From Planctomycetota bacterium (GTDB taxonomy: Bacteria > Planctomycetota > Planctomycetia > Pirellulales > UBA7805), in contig JAIOPX010000151.1 of NCBI GenBank assembly GCA_021413705.1, positions 1-57,368 of the forward strand: DNA of 57,368 nucleotides, in the 5' to 3' direction. Of this stretch, positions 7,067-17,366 are shown in pieces (the stretch's first letter is position 1; every line of letters begins with the position of its first letter). The position numbers and the translations under genes are program-made. The notes beneath the pieces are model-generated. The model worked only from the letters and a program-made list of their open reading frames with translations. It did not search any database and was not told the DNA's origin.

Positions 7067-9472
7067 ATGACCAGGATGCGCTGCACGTTGCTCTTGGCAT
7101 GGCTGGCGGCCGGATTCGCAATGCCTGGAAGTGCGCACAGCCAAGATATTTTGGCTGACACCAGGATTACCAAGGAAGGCAAGACCCAGACCGTCCCCGA
7201 TGTCAGTTCGGAACAAGTGCGCCGGGCGATCGAACGGGGCATCAGCTACTTGCGCGATCAACAAAAGCGCAACGGCAGCTTCCTGGAACTGGCCCCCTAC
7301 AAATTAGGCTCGACCGGGCTGTGTGCCTTGGCGCTGATGGAGGCCGGCGTCGATCCCCAGGATCCGGCCATCCGCCGGGCACTCGATTTCATTCGCTCTG
7401 CACCCGCGGAGTTCACCTATGACGTGGCTTTGCAAACGATGGCTTTGTGCCGCGCTGGCGCTGCGAGCGATCTGCCCACCGTGCGGCGCAATGTTCAATG
7501 GCTCGAACGGGCACAGAAAACCGATGGGGACGATCGCGGAGCCTGGGGCTATACGCAGGGAGCAGGGCCGTGCGACAACTCGAATGCCCAGTTCGCGCTC
7601 CTGGCACTGTACGACGCCCAGCAAGCCGGTGTGCCCGTAAATCCCGAAACGTGGAAGCAGGCCCTGCTCTATTGGGAGCGAACCAGGAACCCGGACGGCT
7701 CCTGGGGATACAAGGAAGGCGGCCCGGGGCGCGGCACGATGACCAGCGCCGGCATCAGTTCGTTGGTGATCGCCGGAGCGAGTGTCCACCCTGACGATGC
7801 CAAGGCCGATGGCGGGGCCTGTCGTTGCACGGAGCATCAGCAGAACAACTCGCTGGAGAACGCCCTGCGCTGGTTGGGGGATCATTTTCGCGTGGAGCAC
7901 AATCCTGGCACCGACAAGTCTCTCTATCGCTATTACTTTCTCTATGGCCTCGAGCGGGCCGGCCGCTTGTCCGGGAGACGATTTCTGGTTCCTTCCGTCC
8001 GCGGCGAGGGACGTGTCGCTCACGATTGGTACCGCTCGGGTACCAACTCGCTGGTCAACTCGCAGGATGCCAGCGGGTTCTGGAAGGGAAGCGGCATGGG
8101 TGAGGACAACGAGCATATCGCCACGTCCTTTGCGCTGTTGTTCCTCTCCAAAGGGCGGCGGCCGGTACTCGTCTCCAAGCTGCAACGGGCTGGCGATTGG
8201 AATCTCCTGCGGCACGATCTGGCGCATCTGACCGGCCATGCCGAGCAAGAGTGGAAGATGCCGCTGACGTGGCAGGTGATCGACGGCGGCACGGCGACCG
8301 TGGACGACTATGCCCAGACTCCGGTGTTATTTATCTCCGGCAGCGACGCTTTGCGGATCACCGACGCGGCACAAAAGCAGCGGCTGCGGACGTACGTGGA
8401 GCAAGGAGGATTTATTTTCGCCGACGCCTGCTGCGCCGGCGGAGCGTTTGAAAAGTCGTTTCGCGAATTGATGGAAGAGATTTTCCCTGAGCCGCATCTG
8501 CGGCTGCGTCCGCTCGACGTGGATCATCCGATCTGGACGATGGACCACAAAGTGAGCGCCAAGTTTATCGATCCGCAGAGCCGCTGGCTGTATGGCATCG
8601 ACGTTGGCTGCCGCACCAGCGTGGTCATGAGCACCGGCAATCTCTCTTGCTATTGGGAACTCGACCGGATGCGGCGCGAGCAGCCGCTGCCCGCAGCTAC
8701 GGCCGCGGACGTGGCGGCCGCCAGGGCGTTGGGACTTAACGTGTTGGCCTATGCCACGAACAGGCAGCTTAAAAAGAAAGACGAAATCCCCCGCAATTCG
8801 GTCGTGAGCGACTCGTCAGCGGCCGGCCTGGGTGGGCACTTGGCGGTGGCCAAGCTGCGGCACGCCGGCGGCTGCGACGACGCGCCGCGGGCGCTCTCGA
8901 ACCTGATGGAGGCGCTGAATCGCTCGTACCAGGTTCACACTCAGGCCAAGACGCCGCTGCTTTCGATTACCGACGAGAGCATCTTCAATTATCACTTTCT
9001 CTACATGCAGGGGCGGAACGATTTCCGCTTGAGCGACGCGGAAGTGCAGCAATTGCGGACATTCATCGAGCGCGGCGGAACCGTGTTTGCAGATGCCCTA
9101 TGCGCCAGTCCCGCTTTTGCCGAGGCCTTCCGCCGCGAGATGCGGCGCGTTTTTCCAGGGCAAGGATTGCGGCGGATTGCCGTGGACGACCCGATCTTCT
9201 CACCGGCTTACGGCGGCAGCGACGTGACCAAGGTCACTCGCCGCGAAGCGCTCCGCCGCCGCCAGGGTGAGCCAATGGAGATCAAACTGCGGCAGGGGGT
9301 GGAGCCAGAACTGGAAGGAATCAAGCTGAAGGATCGCTATGCGATTCTCTTCTCGCCGTTCGACATCAGCTGCGCACTGGAAAAACAGGCTTCACCGCAA
9401 TGCCACGGCTACACGCCGGAAGACGCGGCGCGGATTGCGATCAACGTGTTGCTCTATACGCTGCACGAGTGA
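7067..9472 (+). CDS. secreted prenyltransferase-like repeat + DUF4159 protein
   Basis: 801 residues from ATG at 7067 (7076 is possible); the signal peptide is LLLAWLAAGFAMPGSAHSQ. The N-terminal half carries prenyltransferase/squalene-oxidase-type alpha-toroid repeats (GISYLRDQQKRNGSFLE, PDGSWGYKEGGPGRG, DASGFWKGSG). The C-terminal half has two DUF4159-like units: LRTYVEQGGFIFADACC with FEKSFRELMEEIFPE, and LRTFIERGGTVFADALC with FAEAFRREMRRVFPG. It is divergent from moxR, with which such proteins are commonly clustered in planctomycetes. The toroid lacks obvious catalytic Asp-rich motifs, so it is probably a binding scaffold and not a cyclase. It is likely periplasmic. Confidence 0.85.
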   Translation: MTRMRCTLLLAWLAAGFAMPGSAHSQDILADTRITKEGKTQTVPDVSSEQVRRAIERGISYLRDQQKRNGSFLELAPYKLGSTGLCALALMEAGVDPQDPAIRRALDFIRSAPAEFTYDVALQTMALCRAGAASDLPTVRRNVQWLERAQKTDGDDRGAWGYTQGAGPCDNSNAQFALLALYDAQQAGVPVNPETWKQALLYWERTRNPDGSWGYKEGGPGRGTMTSAGISSLVIAGASVHPDDAKADGGACRCTEHQQNNSLENALRWLGDHFRVEHNPGTDKSLYRYYFLYGLERAGRLSGRRFLVPSVRGEGRVAHDWYRSGTNSLVNSQDASGFWKGSGMGEDNEHIATSFALLFLSKGRRPVLVSKLQRAGDWNLLRHDLAHLTGHAEQEWKMPLTWQVIDGGTATVDDYAQTPVLFISGSDALRITDAAQKQRLRTYVEQGGFIFADACCAGGAFEKSFRELMEEIFPEPHLRLRPLDVDHPIWTMDHKVSAKFIDPQSRWLYGIDVGCRTSVVMSTGNLSCYWELDRMRREQPLPAATAADVAAARALGLNVLAYATNRQLKKKDEIPRNSVVSDSSAAGLGGHLAVAKLRHAGGCDDAPRALSNLMEALNRSYQVHTQAKTPLLSITDESIFNYHFLYMQGRNDFRLSDAEVQQLRTFIERGGTVFADALCASPAFAEAFRREMRRVFPGQGLRRIAVDDPIFSPAYGGSDVTKVTRREALRRRQGEPMEIKLRQGVEPELEGIKLKDRYAILFSPFDISCALEKQASPQCHGYTPEDAARIAINVLLYTLHE

Positions 9473-9490
9473 CGAGGTTGCTGGTCACTT

Positions 9491-9518
9491 GCTACGGCAC
9501 ACGGAGTGTGCCTGCTAC
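9491..9518. repeat. single arm of GGCACACGGAGTGTGCC repeat
   Basis: This 28-bp self-complementary unit (GGCACA-CGGAG-TGTGCC flanked by GCTAC and TGCTAC) lies between the convergent ends of the DUF4159 gene and the response regulator. The same arm occurs twice in each of the MITE-like elements at 47843 and 50252. Here it may serve as a bidirectional hairpin. Confidence 0.75.
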
Positions 9519-9519
9519 T

Positions 9520-10879
<1,360 letters not shown>

Positions 10880-10899
<20 letters not shown>

Positions 10900-12472
10900 G
10901 ATCCAACTCCTTATTCGCTCCGGCCAGGGGGAGCGTCACCCGCAACCGGGACCCGCATCCCGGACCTTCACTCTCGGCTTTGATTTGCCCGCCGTGATCC
11001 GCCACGATCCGGAAGGCGATCGACAACCCCAAGCCGGTCCCCTGCCCTGACCGGCGACGTGTAAAGAACGGCTCAAAAATATGCTCCAGAACTTCATGCG
11101 ACATGCCGCAGCCGTTGTCCCGCACGACGATCTCCGCCATCCCCTCACGGATGCCCAGTTCGACGGTCACCTGACCGCCAGCGTCGAGACTGTCGAGTCC
11201 GTTGACGATCAGGTTGAGCATCACCTGCTTGAGTTCCTGCGGATTGATCGGTGCAATGACCGACTTGCTTGGCGCCAGCACCACCTTCTTTTCGTGGTAC
11301 TTGCCCAGGTGGGCCACCATGTCGATGACGCCTTGCACCAACTCGCGCAGATCGGTGTTGGAGCGCCGCGACTCACCCAAGCGGGAGAAATCGAGCAGCT
11401 TCTCGGTGATCTCTTTGCAGCGGAATGCTTCCTCCTGGATCATCTGCAAATAGGTCCGTACTCCTTCGGCCTGGTCCGGCTCGGAGAGCGTGCCGGAGGA
11501 GTGGCGCATTTCCAGCGATTCGGCACACATGGCAATGGAAGCCAGCGGATTGTTGATTTCGTGAGCCACGCCGGCAGCAAGGAATCCGACGCTTGCCAGT
11601 TGTTCGCTCCGCACCACCTGGCTGGTCCGCTCGCGGACCTGGCGATCCAAGTCGGCGCAGGTAACTTGGAATCGCTCGGTCATCTCATTCATGGCTGCGG
11701 CCAACTCGGCCATTTCGTCTTTTCCGTGGATCTTAATGCGATGGTCGAAGTCGCCAGCGGCCACGCGCCGCGAGCCGACGATCAACACTTTCAACGGACG
11801 GAAGATCCAGATGTAGAACAGCAGCCCACACACGACCAACATGGTGGCCGCCATGATGGCAGCGACCCAGTTGAGGATGATCAACGACCGATATTGCCCG
11901 CGCGCCTCAGTGGCGAAGTTCTTGAATCGTTCGTGGAGGAAACTGGGGAGGACGGCGGTGAGCGTTTGCAGCTTGCGAACCAGGTCGTCGGCCCGCGTGA
12001 CCTGAAGGTCATCGGCCATCCACTGCGGACTGCGATCCATCTCGGAAAGTTGCCGGAGGATGTCGTCGATCTTGCTGACGGTCTCATGCTCGGGGCGCGT
12101 GCCGCCAATCCGCAACTCGTCTGCGTCATTGGCCAACAGCAGATCGCGGTAGCTGACCAGAGTGCGTCGATAGGTGCCCAAGGACATGGTGAACTGTTCG
12201 CGGATGATCCGATGATCCAACGGCGGCTCGATGCCTCGTTCCGTGATGTCCTGCAGGAGCCGAGCTTCGTGCAGTTCCATCCGCAGATCGCTCACTTGCG
12301 CGCTGAGATCCCCAGCCACGGGGAGTTCACCTGCACGACGCGAAAGACTCTGCACGACATCCTTGTAGGCATAGAGCCCGATCAGACCGGCCGTGGAAAG
12401 CGCGGCCACCAACAGGACCAGAAGGGCCAATTGCAGCGACAGCTTCTTGCGAATGGGCCAACGGCTAAGCAA
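10880..12472 (-). CDS. membrane sensor histidine kinase (NtrB-like)
   Basis: About 530 residues from a TTG at 12472, preceded by AAGGAGGT at ideal spacing. A TTG at 12556 would add 28 basic residues without such a site. Layout: membrane helix LALLVLLVAALSTAGLIGLY, a ~170-residue sensor region rich in helices, a second membrane helix (AAIMAATMLVVCGLLFYIWI), HAMP (RPLKVLIVGSRRVAAGDF), HisKA with phospho-acceptor GVAHEINNPLASI, and an ATPase with N box, DNGCGMS and GQGTGLGLS. The stop lies inside the start of the response regulator gene, so the two form a pair. Both resemble NtrB/NtrC-class systems controlling sigma-54 promoters. The signal is unknown. Confidence 0.92.
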
Positions 12473-12645
12473 CGGGCGACCTCCTTGTCGCAAGCCACGC
12501 CGAACACGATATTTTCGCCGGGCACATCCGTGGTCCGGCACAGGGGTGGCAATCAAGGAAGCTGAGTCTAACAGGTGGGGGCGAAATCACCAAGGCAAAG
12601 CTGAAGGATGCTAGCACTCTCGGGTGGCACCGCCTGGTTGACCTA

Positions 12646-12690
12646 AGGGTACAGTCCCATTTTGCTGGGGCAAAATTGGGACAGTCCCCC
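12646..12690. repeat. imperfect palindrome after the permease gene
   Basis: An imperfect inverted repeat of the type GGGTACAGTCCCATTTTGC / GCAAAATTGGGACAGTCCCC ends just before the stop of the LptF/G-like gene (12696), on the side where that transcript ends. It is probably a repeat that also acts as a 3' hairpin. The rest of 12557-12645 shows nothing I can name. Confidence 0.55.
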
Positions 12691-12695
12691 GCCGC

Positions 12696-13886
12696 TCAAT
12701 ACCTCAACACATGCCGCAGCAGCCAGAGGCCATTACAGGCCAAGACCACATTGCCGCTCCAGATCGACCAGGGGGGGAGAAGGCCCAGCTTGGCTTGATT
12801 GATGCTATGCATAAACATGGGAAAATATACCAACAGGATCGGCCCAAAGCAGAGAATGAACGTCGTCAGGAAGTTGGCATTGCGCAACCGGATGGCCAGC
12901 GGAGCACCGACCATGACAAAGCACAGGCAACTGAATCCGCTCGCCCAGCGCCGGCTAGGTTCCACCTCGAGTCGATGGAGCTGATTCTGATATGAGCGCA
13001 AATGGGCTTGGGCTTCCTGCCAAGCTTCCGGCGCCAGTGCCCCTAACTCACCATTGAGCATCTCAAAAGCGGCTCGGGCGGCCAATTGCTCCTCAAGGTC
13101 TTCGATTTGCAGTTTCTGTTTAACAATTGCGCCGTCGATCTGGTTCAACGGCATTTCCGCCGGCGCCCAGGCACGGGACCTTTTCTGCCCGTCGGCCAGC
13201 GGCAGCACGCGCCGTTCCGTACCGGGGAAGTTCACTTGCACCCCGGCCCCGCTGGCGCTGCCGTTGTGCAACACGATCGTGAGCGTGTCGTTGCTCGTGT
13301 CGGCGTGCAGCTCGGCCCATTCGGCTCGGATCACGATGGAAGGCAAGTCTTCGTCGGATTTAAAGGTGACAATCGGCTCAATCAACCGCCGCTCGGCCAC
13401 CTGTTTGACTGCGATCGAGAACCGGCCCGTGCTGAACGAACGCTGCGCGCGCAAAGTGCCATAGGCAATCTCTTCAATGGAATTGATGACCACCCGTTTC
13501 AGTCCGTTGCGCCCCCAACCCGCGGCCAGATCGTTGCACCAGACGCACAGGAGGCTGATAGCAAACGCCGCGCAAAACATGGGCCAGAGAATCGCCATCG
13601 GCGACACCCCCAGCGACTTAAGCGCCACGACTTCATTGGAGGAAGCCATGCGTCCGTATACGAGCGACACGGTGAACAATGCCGAGGCCGGAACGGAAAA
13701 CGTCAGTGCCATGGGTAGCACATATTGGACCATCTGGGCGATCTGCAACATGCCCAGGCCTTGGTCGTGCGCTTCCCGAACCAAACCGATGGTGAGAATA
13801 AGCAGCGTGAGCACGCCCACCGTGAAAAAGAACACGGCGAACAATTGGCCGAGCACATAGCGCGTCATCATCCGCATGGCTGGCAT
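12696..13886 (-). CDS. LptF/LptG-family permease (YjgP/YjgQ)
   Basis: 396 residues, taking ATG at 13886 (13877 and 13871 are also possible). The family layout is clear: helix LFAVFFFTVGVLTLLILTIG, a second and third helix (VLPMALTFSVPASALFTVSL; ILWPMFCAAFAISLLCVW), the motif VYGRMASSNEVVALKSLGVS after helix 2, a central periplasmic jellyroll-like domain and three C-terminal helices. Family members are the inner-membrane parts of the LPS transport complex that extracts lipid for outer-membrane delivery. No second family member is visible nearby. The central domain contains a coiled stretch (QKLQIEDLEEQLAARAAFE). Planctomycete copies are often solitary, so the exact cargo is unproven. Confidence 0.85.
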   Translation of the reverse strand: MPAMRMMTRYVLGQLFAVFFFTVGVLTLLILTIGLVREAHDQGLGMLQIAQMVQYVLPMALTFSVPASALFTVSLVYGRMASSNEVVALKSLGVSPMAILWPMFCAAFAISLLCVWCNDLAAGWGRNGLKRVVINSIEEIAYGTLRAQRSFSTGRFSIAVKQVAERRLIEPIVTFKSDEDLPSIVIRAEWAELHADTSNDTLTIVLHNGSASGAGVQVNFPGTERRVLPLADGQKRSRAWAPAEMPLNQIDGAIVKQKLQIEDLEEQLAARAAFEMLNGELGALAPEAWQEAQAHLRSYQNQLHRLEVEPSRRWASGFSCLCFVMVGAPLAIRLRNANFLTTFILCFGPILLVYFPMFMHSINQAKLGLLPPWSIWSGNVVLACNGLWLLRHVLRY

Positions 13887-13980
13887 CTCGTGTGTCGGTC
13901 GAACCTGGGCGGGGAGGGCAGAAATGTGGCGTAGTGTCGCCACAAAGGGACCGGCAGGTCAAGGCGAATTGCTCGCCCGC

Positions 13981-15279
13981 TCAGATCAGATTGACATCCG
14001 AATCGGACGTCCGCTTCAGTTCCCCACGGCGCTTGCGCAGGTCGTCCACAATCAGCGTAATCGACCGGCCATGCGCGGCCAGGGCGGTGGCAAAATCCCC
14101 CCGTTGAACTGCGGCTTCGGCCTCGGTGCGAAACTGGTCAAATCCGTTCCAATTCACCTGCCATCGCTGCTCCGTGGCGGCCTGTCGAAGCTGCTTGGCG
14201 ACGCCGGCCAAGTCGTTGACGATGTCGCTCGACGGCGGACAGTTCAGCCGCATGTAGGGCGCCCTTCCCAACGGCGAGCGAATCGGGACGCCATCGTCAG
14301 TCACGGCCGATTCGCCACGCTGCGATAGGGCGACAATCAGGGCTACCGTCGCCCCCAAGGCCGCCACGCCGGCGGGCACTTTCATTCCACCGAACAACAT
14401 TAGACCTGCCGCCAGCAAACAGAGGGCGGCGATGCCCCAAGAGATCAGTGCCAGCATCAGCCCTTTGCGCGGCGGCGGATCCCCTTCTGGATCGGGTTCG
14501 GTGGCCACCGGCGGACTCGCCACGCGAATCACAATCACGCTGATGTTGTCAGGGCCGCCGCGGAGGTTGGCCAGATCGACCAGCACGCGCGCCGCTTCGG
14601 CCGTGGGAAGGCTGTGCAACACCGCGCCGATCTCCGCATCCTTCACCGGACCGGTCAACCCGTCGCTGCAAAGGAGGAACACATCGCCCGGGCGGATCGG
14701 AAATGGACCCTCTAGATCGATCTGTACGCTATTGTTCGGTCCCAGCGAGCGGGTGATGATGTTCTTCGGCAGCGATTCGGCCGCCCCACCCATCTGTCCC
14801 GATGCCCGCAACTCCCAGACGAGACTGTGATCGAACGTCAACTGTTCGAGAAGCTCTCCGCGCTGGCGATAGACACGGCTGTCGCCAACGTGGCCAACGA
14901 CGGCCCCTTCGGGCAGCAACAGCAGCGTGCTACATGTAGTACCCATGCCGTGAAAGCCGGCCTCAGCCTGGCCGCGGCGATGGATCTCGGCATTGGCGCC
15001 CCGAATGGCCTGCTCCAAGGCCATCACTGGGTCGATATCGCGCATCTTGGAATAGTTGTGGGGCACGCCGTCGCAGGCCAACTTACTGGCCAGTTCGCCC
15101 GCCGCGTGGGCACCCATGCCATCGGCCACCATAAATAGATGGCCCCGTTCGCGCCACGAGGCCTCATCGGCTGCTGGCATCGCTGCCAACGAATCCTGGT
15201 TGTTCTGGCGACGCATGCCAATGTCCGTGACCTCGGCGTGCTCGATGCAATCATTCCAGGAGGTGGCAGGCTGTTTCAT
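13981..15279 (-). CDS. PP2C-type Ser/Thr protein phosphatase, membrane-anchored
   Basis: 432 residues from ATG at 15279 (a TTG at 15330 is an alternative). The PPM/PP2C motifs are all present: RRQNNQDS, FMVADGMGAHAAGE with metal-binding Asp, GMGTTCS, VGHVGDSRVY, LLCSDGLTG and the late GPDNISVIVI with the last metal Asp. Two hydrophobic helices follow (LISWGIAALCLLAAGLMLFG; VPAGVAALGATVALIVAL) and then a ~110-residue cytoplasmic tail with helical repeats. It probably reverses Hanks-type Ser/Thr kinase phosphorylation at the membrane. No partner kinase is encoded in the window. Confidence 0.92.
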   Translation of the reverse strand: MKQPATSWNDCIEHAEVTDIGMRRQNNQDSLAAMPAADEASWRERGHLFMVADGMGAHAAGELASKLACDGVPHNYSKMRDIDPVMALEQAIRGANAEIHRRGQAEAGFHGMGTTCSTLLLLPEGAVVGHVGDSRVYRQRGELLEQLTFDHSLVWELRASGQMGGAAESLPKNIITRSLGPNNSVQIDLEGPFPIRPGDVFLLCSDGLTGPVKDAEIGAVLHSLPTAEAARVLVDLANLRGGPDNISVIVIRVASPPVATEPDPEGDPPPRKGLMLALISWGIAALCLLAAGLMLFGGMKVPAGVAALGATVALIVALSQRGESAVTDDGVPIRSPLGRAPYMRLNCPPSSDIVNDLAGVAKQLRQAATEQRWQVNWNGFDQFRTEAEAAVQRGDFATALAAHGRSITLIVDDLRKRRGELKRTSDSDVNLI

Positions 15280-15420
15280 GAGCGGCAGGCGGGTGCGACT
15301 ATCATCGCGAAGCGGAGAATCCCCAAACAACCTATTCTAGCTCCGCTGAACAGACCAAACCAGGGCATTTCGGCTGGTCGGAACACGGGGAAGTGGATAT
15401 TATTCGCCACTTCATGATGG

Positions 15421-15496
15421 GTAGCTGAAGTCGTGAGACTTCAGCCTTGCGCAGCTATGTCGGCGCTAGGGTCTGAAGTCTCACGACTTCAGCTAC
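15421..15496. repeat. perfect 24-bp inverted repeat
   Basis: Arms 15421-15444 and 15473-15496 are perfect complements (core GAAGTCGTGAGACTTCAG, itself partly self-complementary) with a 28-nt spacer. The element lies in the divergent gap between the PP2C and PEGA genes. Its right end touches the Shine-Dalgarno region of the PEGA gene, so it may affect that gene's expression. Confidence 0.8.
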
Positions 15497-15511
15497 GTGG
15501 AGGAGACTTCC

Positions 15512-16189
15512 TTGGCACCCGTCCTTTTGCAATCAGAGTGGTCATCCATGGTCTCAACGCGAATGGTTTCCCGTATGCTCACCTGGCTGGCGGTGGTGTT
15601 TGCAACTTCGACAGCTCTTGCCGGTGGCGTCGAGCGTCGGCTTTTGGTTCGCAGCAACCCGCCTGGCGCGCTGCTGAAGATCGACGATGAAGAGATCGGC
15701 ATTACACCGGTCTCCACCAGCTTTATTTACTATGGCACGCGCAAGATACAGCTCATCAAGGATGGCTATGAGACTTTGACGCTGCTGCAACCGATTCCAG
15801 CACCGTGGTACCAATGGCCGGGTATCGACTTTTTCAGCGAGCACCTGGTGCCTCGACAGATCCGTGACACGCGCGTCCTGGACTATCAACTCCAGCCGGC
15901 CGCGATGGTGCCCGTCGAGCAATTGGTCGAGCGCGCCAATCAACTGCGGCGCAATGCACAAGCGGGCGCAGAAGTGGTGCCAGTGCCCGGGGCGATTCCC
16001 GCCGCGCCTGCTCCTGGTCAACCAGGTGCGTGGCCTCCACCGCCGCCAGTGCAACCGTTGCCGCCGCCGATGGTTCCCGCACAGCCTCCCGCTACTCAGC
16101 CCCCGCTGTGGCCTGGGCAGCCGACGTTTCCACCAGCGCCTGCCCAGAGCGTGCAACCACAGCCCGGTTGGCAACCAGCATTGCGGTAG
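15512..16189 (+). CDS. secreted PEGA-domain, proline-rich protein
   Basis: About 225 residues. A TTG at 15512 follows GGAGGAG at good spacing; ATG at 15548 gives a more usual signal peptide, so the start is open. Signal segment: MLTWLAVVFATSTALAGG. The PEGA domain follows directly (LLVRSNPPGALLKIDDEEIGITPVS, then KIQLIKDGYETL), a small beta domain common in surface lipoproteins and S-layer-linked proteins. The final third is Pro/Gln/Ala-rich low complexity (PPPPPVQPLPPPMVP), probably extended and wall- or surface-exposed. No lipobox Cys is evident. It is convergent with the MCE operon, six bases away. Confidence 0.8.
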   Translation: MAPVLLQSEWSSMVSTRMVSRMLTWLAVVFATSTALAGGVERRLLVRSNPPGALLKIDDEEIGITPVSTSFIYYGTRKIQLIKDGYETLTLLQPIPAPWYQWPGIDFFSEHLVPRQIRDTRVLDYQLQPAAMVPVEQLVERANQLRRNAQAGAEVVPVPGAIPAAPAPGQPGAWPPPPPVQPLPPPMVPAQPPATQPPLWPGQPTFPPAPAQSVQPQPGWQPALR

Positions 16190-16194
16190 ACCGA

Positions 16195-17364
16195 CTACTT
16201 TATCGGCTCGACGAGCTCCAGTGGCGCACAGTTCGTCGGATCGCGCCAATCCATGGGCGGCGGCGGGACGTTGCCGAAGTTGGGATATTTGGTGCCGGTG
16301 CTTTTCTTGAGCGCGCCACTTAAACCCAATTGGCCAGGGTCGCGGGCTATCTTGTCGGAAAAGACTCGGGCGTCCTCGACCACCGGTCTCATCCGCGCCG
16401 TGAGTTCATTGACATTCTTGGCGGCCATGAGCACCTGATTGTAGAGTTCCGGGTCATTCATAATCTTGGCCAGCGTACCCTGCTGGTTGCTATTGCTGAA
16501 CTTCTCCGTGAACGTCACCAATTGCTGCATGAACTGGTCGAGCTGCGTCACGCTGGAATCGAGCTTGGCGGCAATCTGCTCCCCGCGCTGCCCTAAGGGG
16601 CCCGTGAGATGTTCCAGGTTTTCCAGGTTCTTGTCGGCCCGGTTGACCACCTGCTGCATCCCGGTCACGGCCTTGTTGGTTTCCTGCATGATCTTGGGAA
16701 CGTCCGCCAGGCTCTGCTTCAGATCCGCCCGGACCTTCTCGTCGCCGACTAAGTCGTTGAGGTTAGCCATCGCCTTGTGGAAGCTGTCCATGGCCAGCTC
16801 GGTTTTGTTGAGCACCTGGTCGAGCTTGTTGGCATCCTTCCCTTCAATCAGCTTGTTGATGTTCTGGGCCAGTTTGCTCACCTCATTGCCGGCCGAACCG
16901 ACGCTGTTGAGCGAGCGCCGCATGTCCCCTTCCATCTTGCTAAACATTTCCAGCGGATTAGAAACCACAATCCCAGTCATTTGCGAACCGTTGGAGAGCG
17001 GTTTGGCATCCTGCTTGCCAGGATCCGGCGCAAACTCCACCACGGCGTCTCCCAAGAGCGAGGCCGTAACGCGGGCTGTCTCATTGTCATACAACTCGAC
17101 GCCGGGGATGGTGCGAATGGTGACCATTACATCCGAGGAGCTGTCAATGAACTTCACTCCCTCGACGCGGCCAATCAGGATGCCGCTCTTGCGGACGGGT
17201 GTCCCCTGCATCACACCCGGCGCGCTGGGGAACCGCGCATAGAGCGTTTTGCCCTGGGACACCATCGTGGGAAACTTGCCGAACAGCACGGTGAGGATGA
17301 TCGTTAGCAGCATGGCCGAAACGACCATGATCCCAACGCGCGCTTGCAGTACTCTTTCATCCAT
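16195..17364 (-). CDS. mlaD: MlaD-family MCE protein
   Basis: 389 residues from ATG at 17364, preceded by GGGGAGGT. There is one N-terminal membrane helix (VGIMVVSAMLLTIILTVLFG), then an MCE domain (TLYARFPSAPGVMQGTPVRKSGILIGRVEGVKF ... RVTASLLGDAVVEF) and a long helical, coiled-coil-rich tail (residues ~130-370). It would be the periplasmic lipid-binding ring subunit of an ABC-type lipid transporter that moves phospholipids between the inner and outer membrane. It is the last gene of a three-gene operon and starts three bases beyond the ATPase stop, so translation is probably coupled. The C-terminal tail is longer than in E. coli MlaD and more like the helical extensions of other MCE proteins. 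Confidence 0.9.
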   Translation of the reverse strand: MDERVLQARVGIMVVSAMLLTIILTVLFGKFPTMVSQGKTLYARFPSAPGVMQGTPVRKSGILIGRVEGVKFIDSSSDVMVTIRTIPGVELYDNETARVTASLLGDAVVEFAPDPGKQDAKPLSNGSQMTGIVVSNPLEMFSKMEGDMRRSLNSVGSAGNEVSKLAQNINKLIEGKDANKLDQVLNKTELAMDSFHKAMANLNDLVGDEKVRADLKQSLADVPKIMQETNKAVTGMQQVVNRADKNLENLEHLTGPLGQRGEQIAAKLDSSVTQLDQFMQQLVTFTEKFSNSNQQGTLAKIMNDPELYNQVLMAAKNVNELTARMRPVVEDARVFSDKIARDPGQLGLSGALKKSTGTKYPNFGNVPPPPMDWRDPTNCAPLELVEPIK

Positions 17365-17366
17365 GG

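Noticed and set aside
11081-12565. A 494-codon plus-strand frame opposite the histidine kinase
   Set aside because: It is antisense to a gene with full HAMP, HisKA and HATPase motifs. The translation is His/Arg/Gln-rich with no domain, as expected of GC-rich antisense shadow frames. The same reasoning removes the long frames at 27702-29483, 31347-32327, 37248-38387 and 48931-49974.
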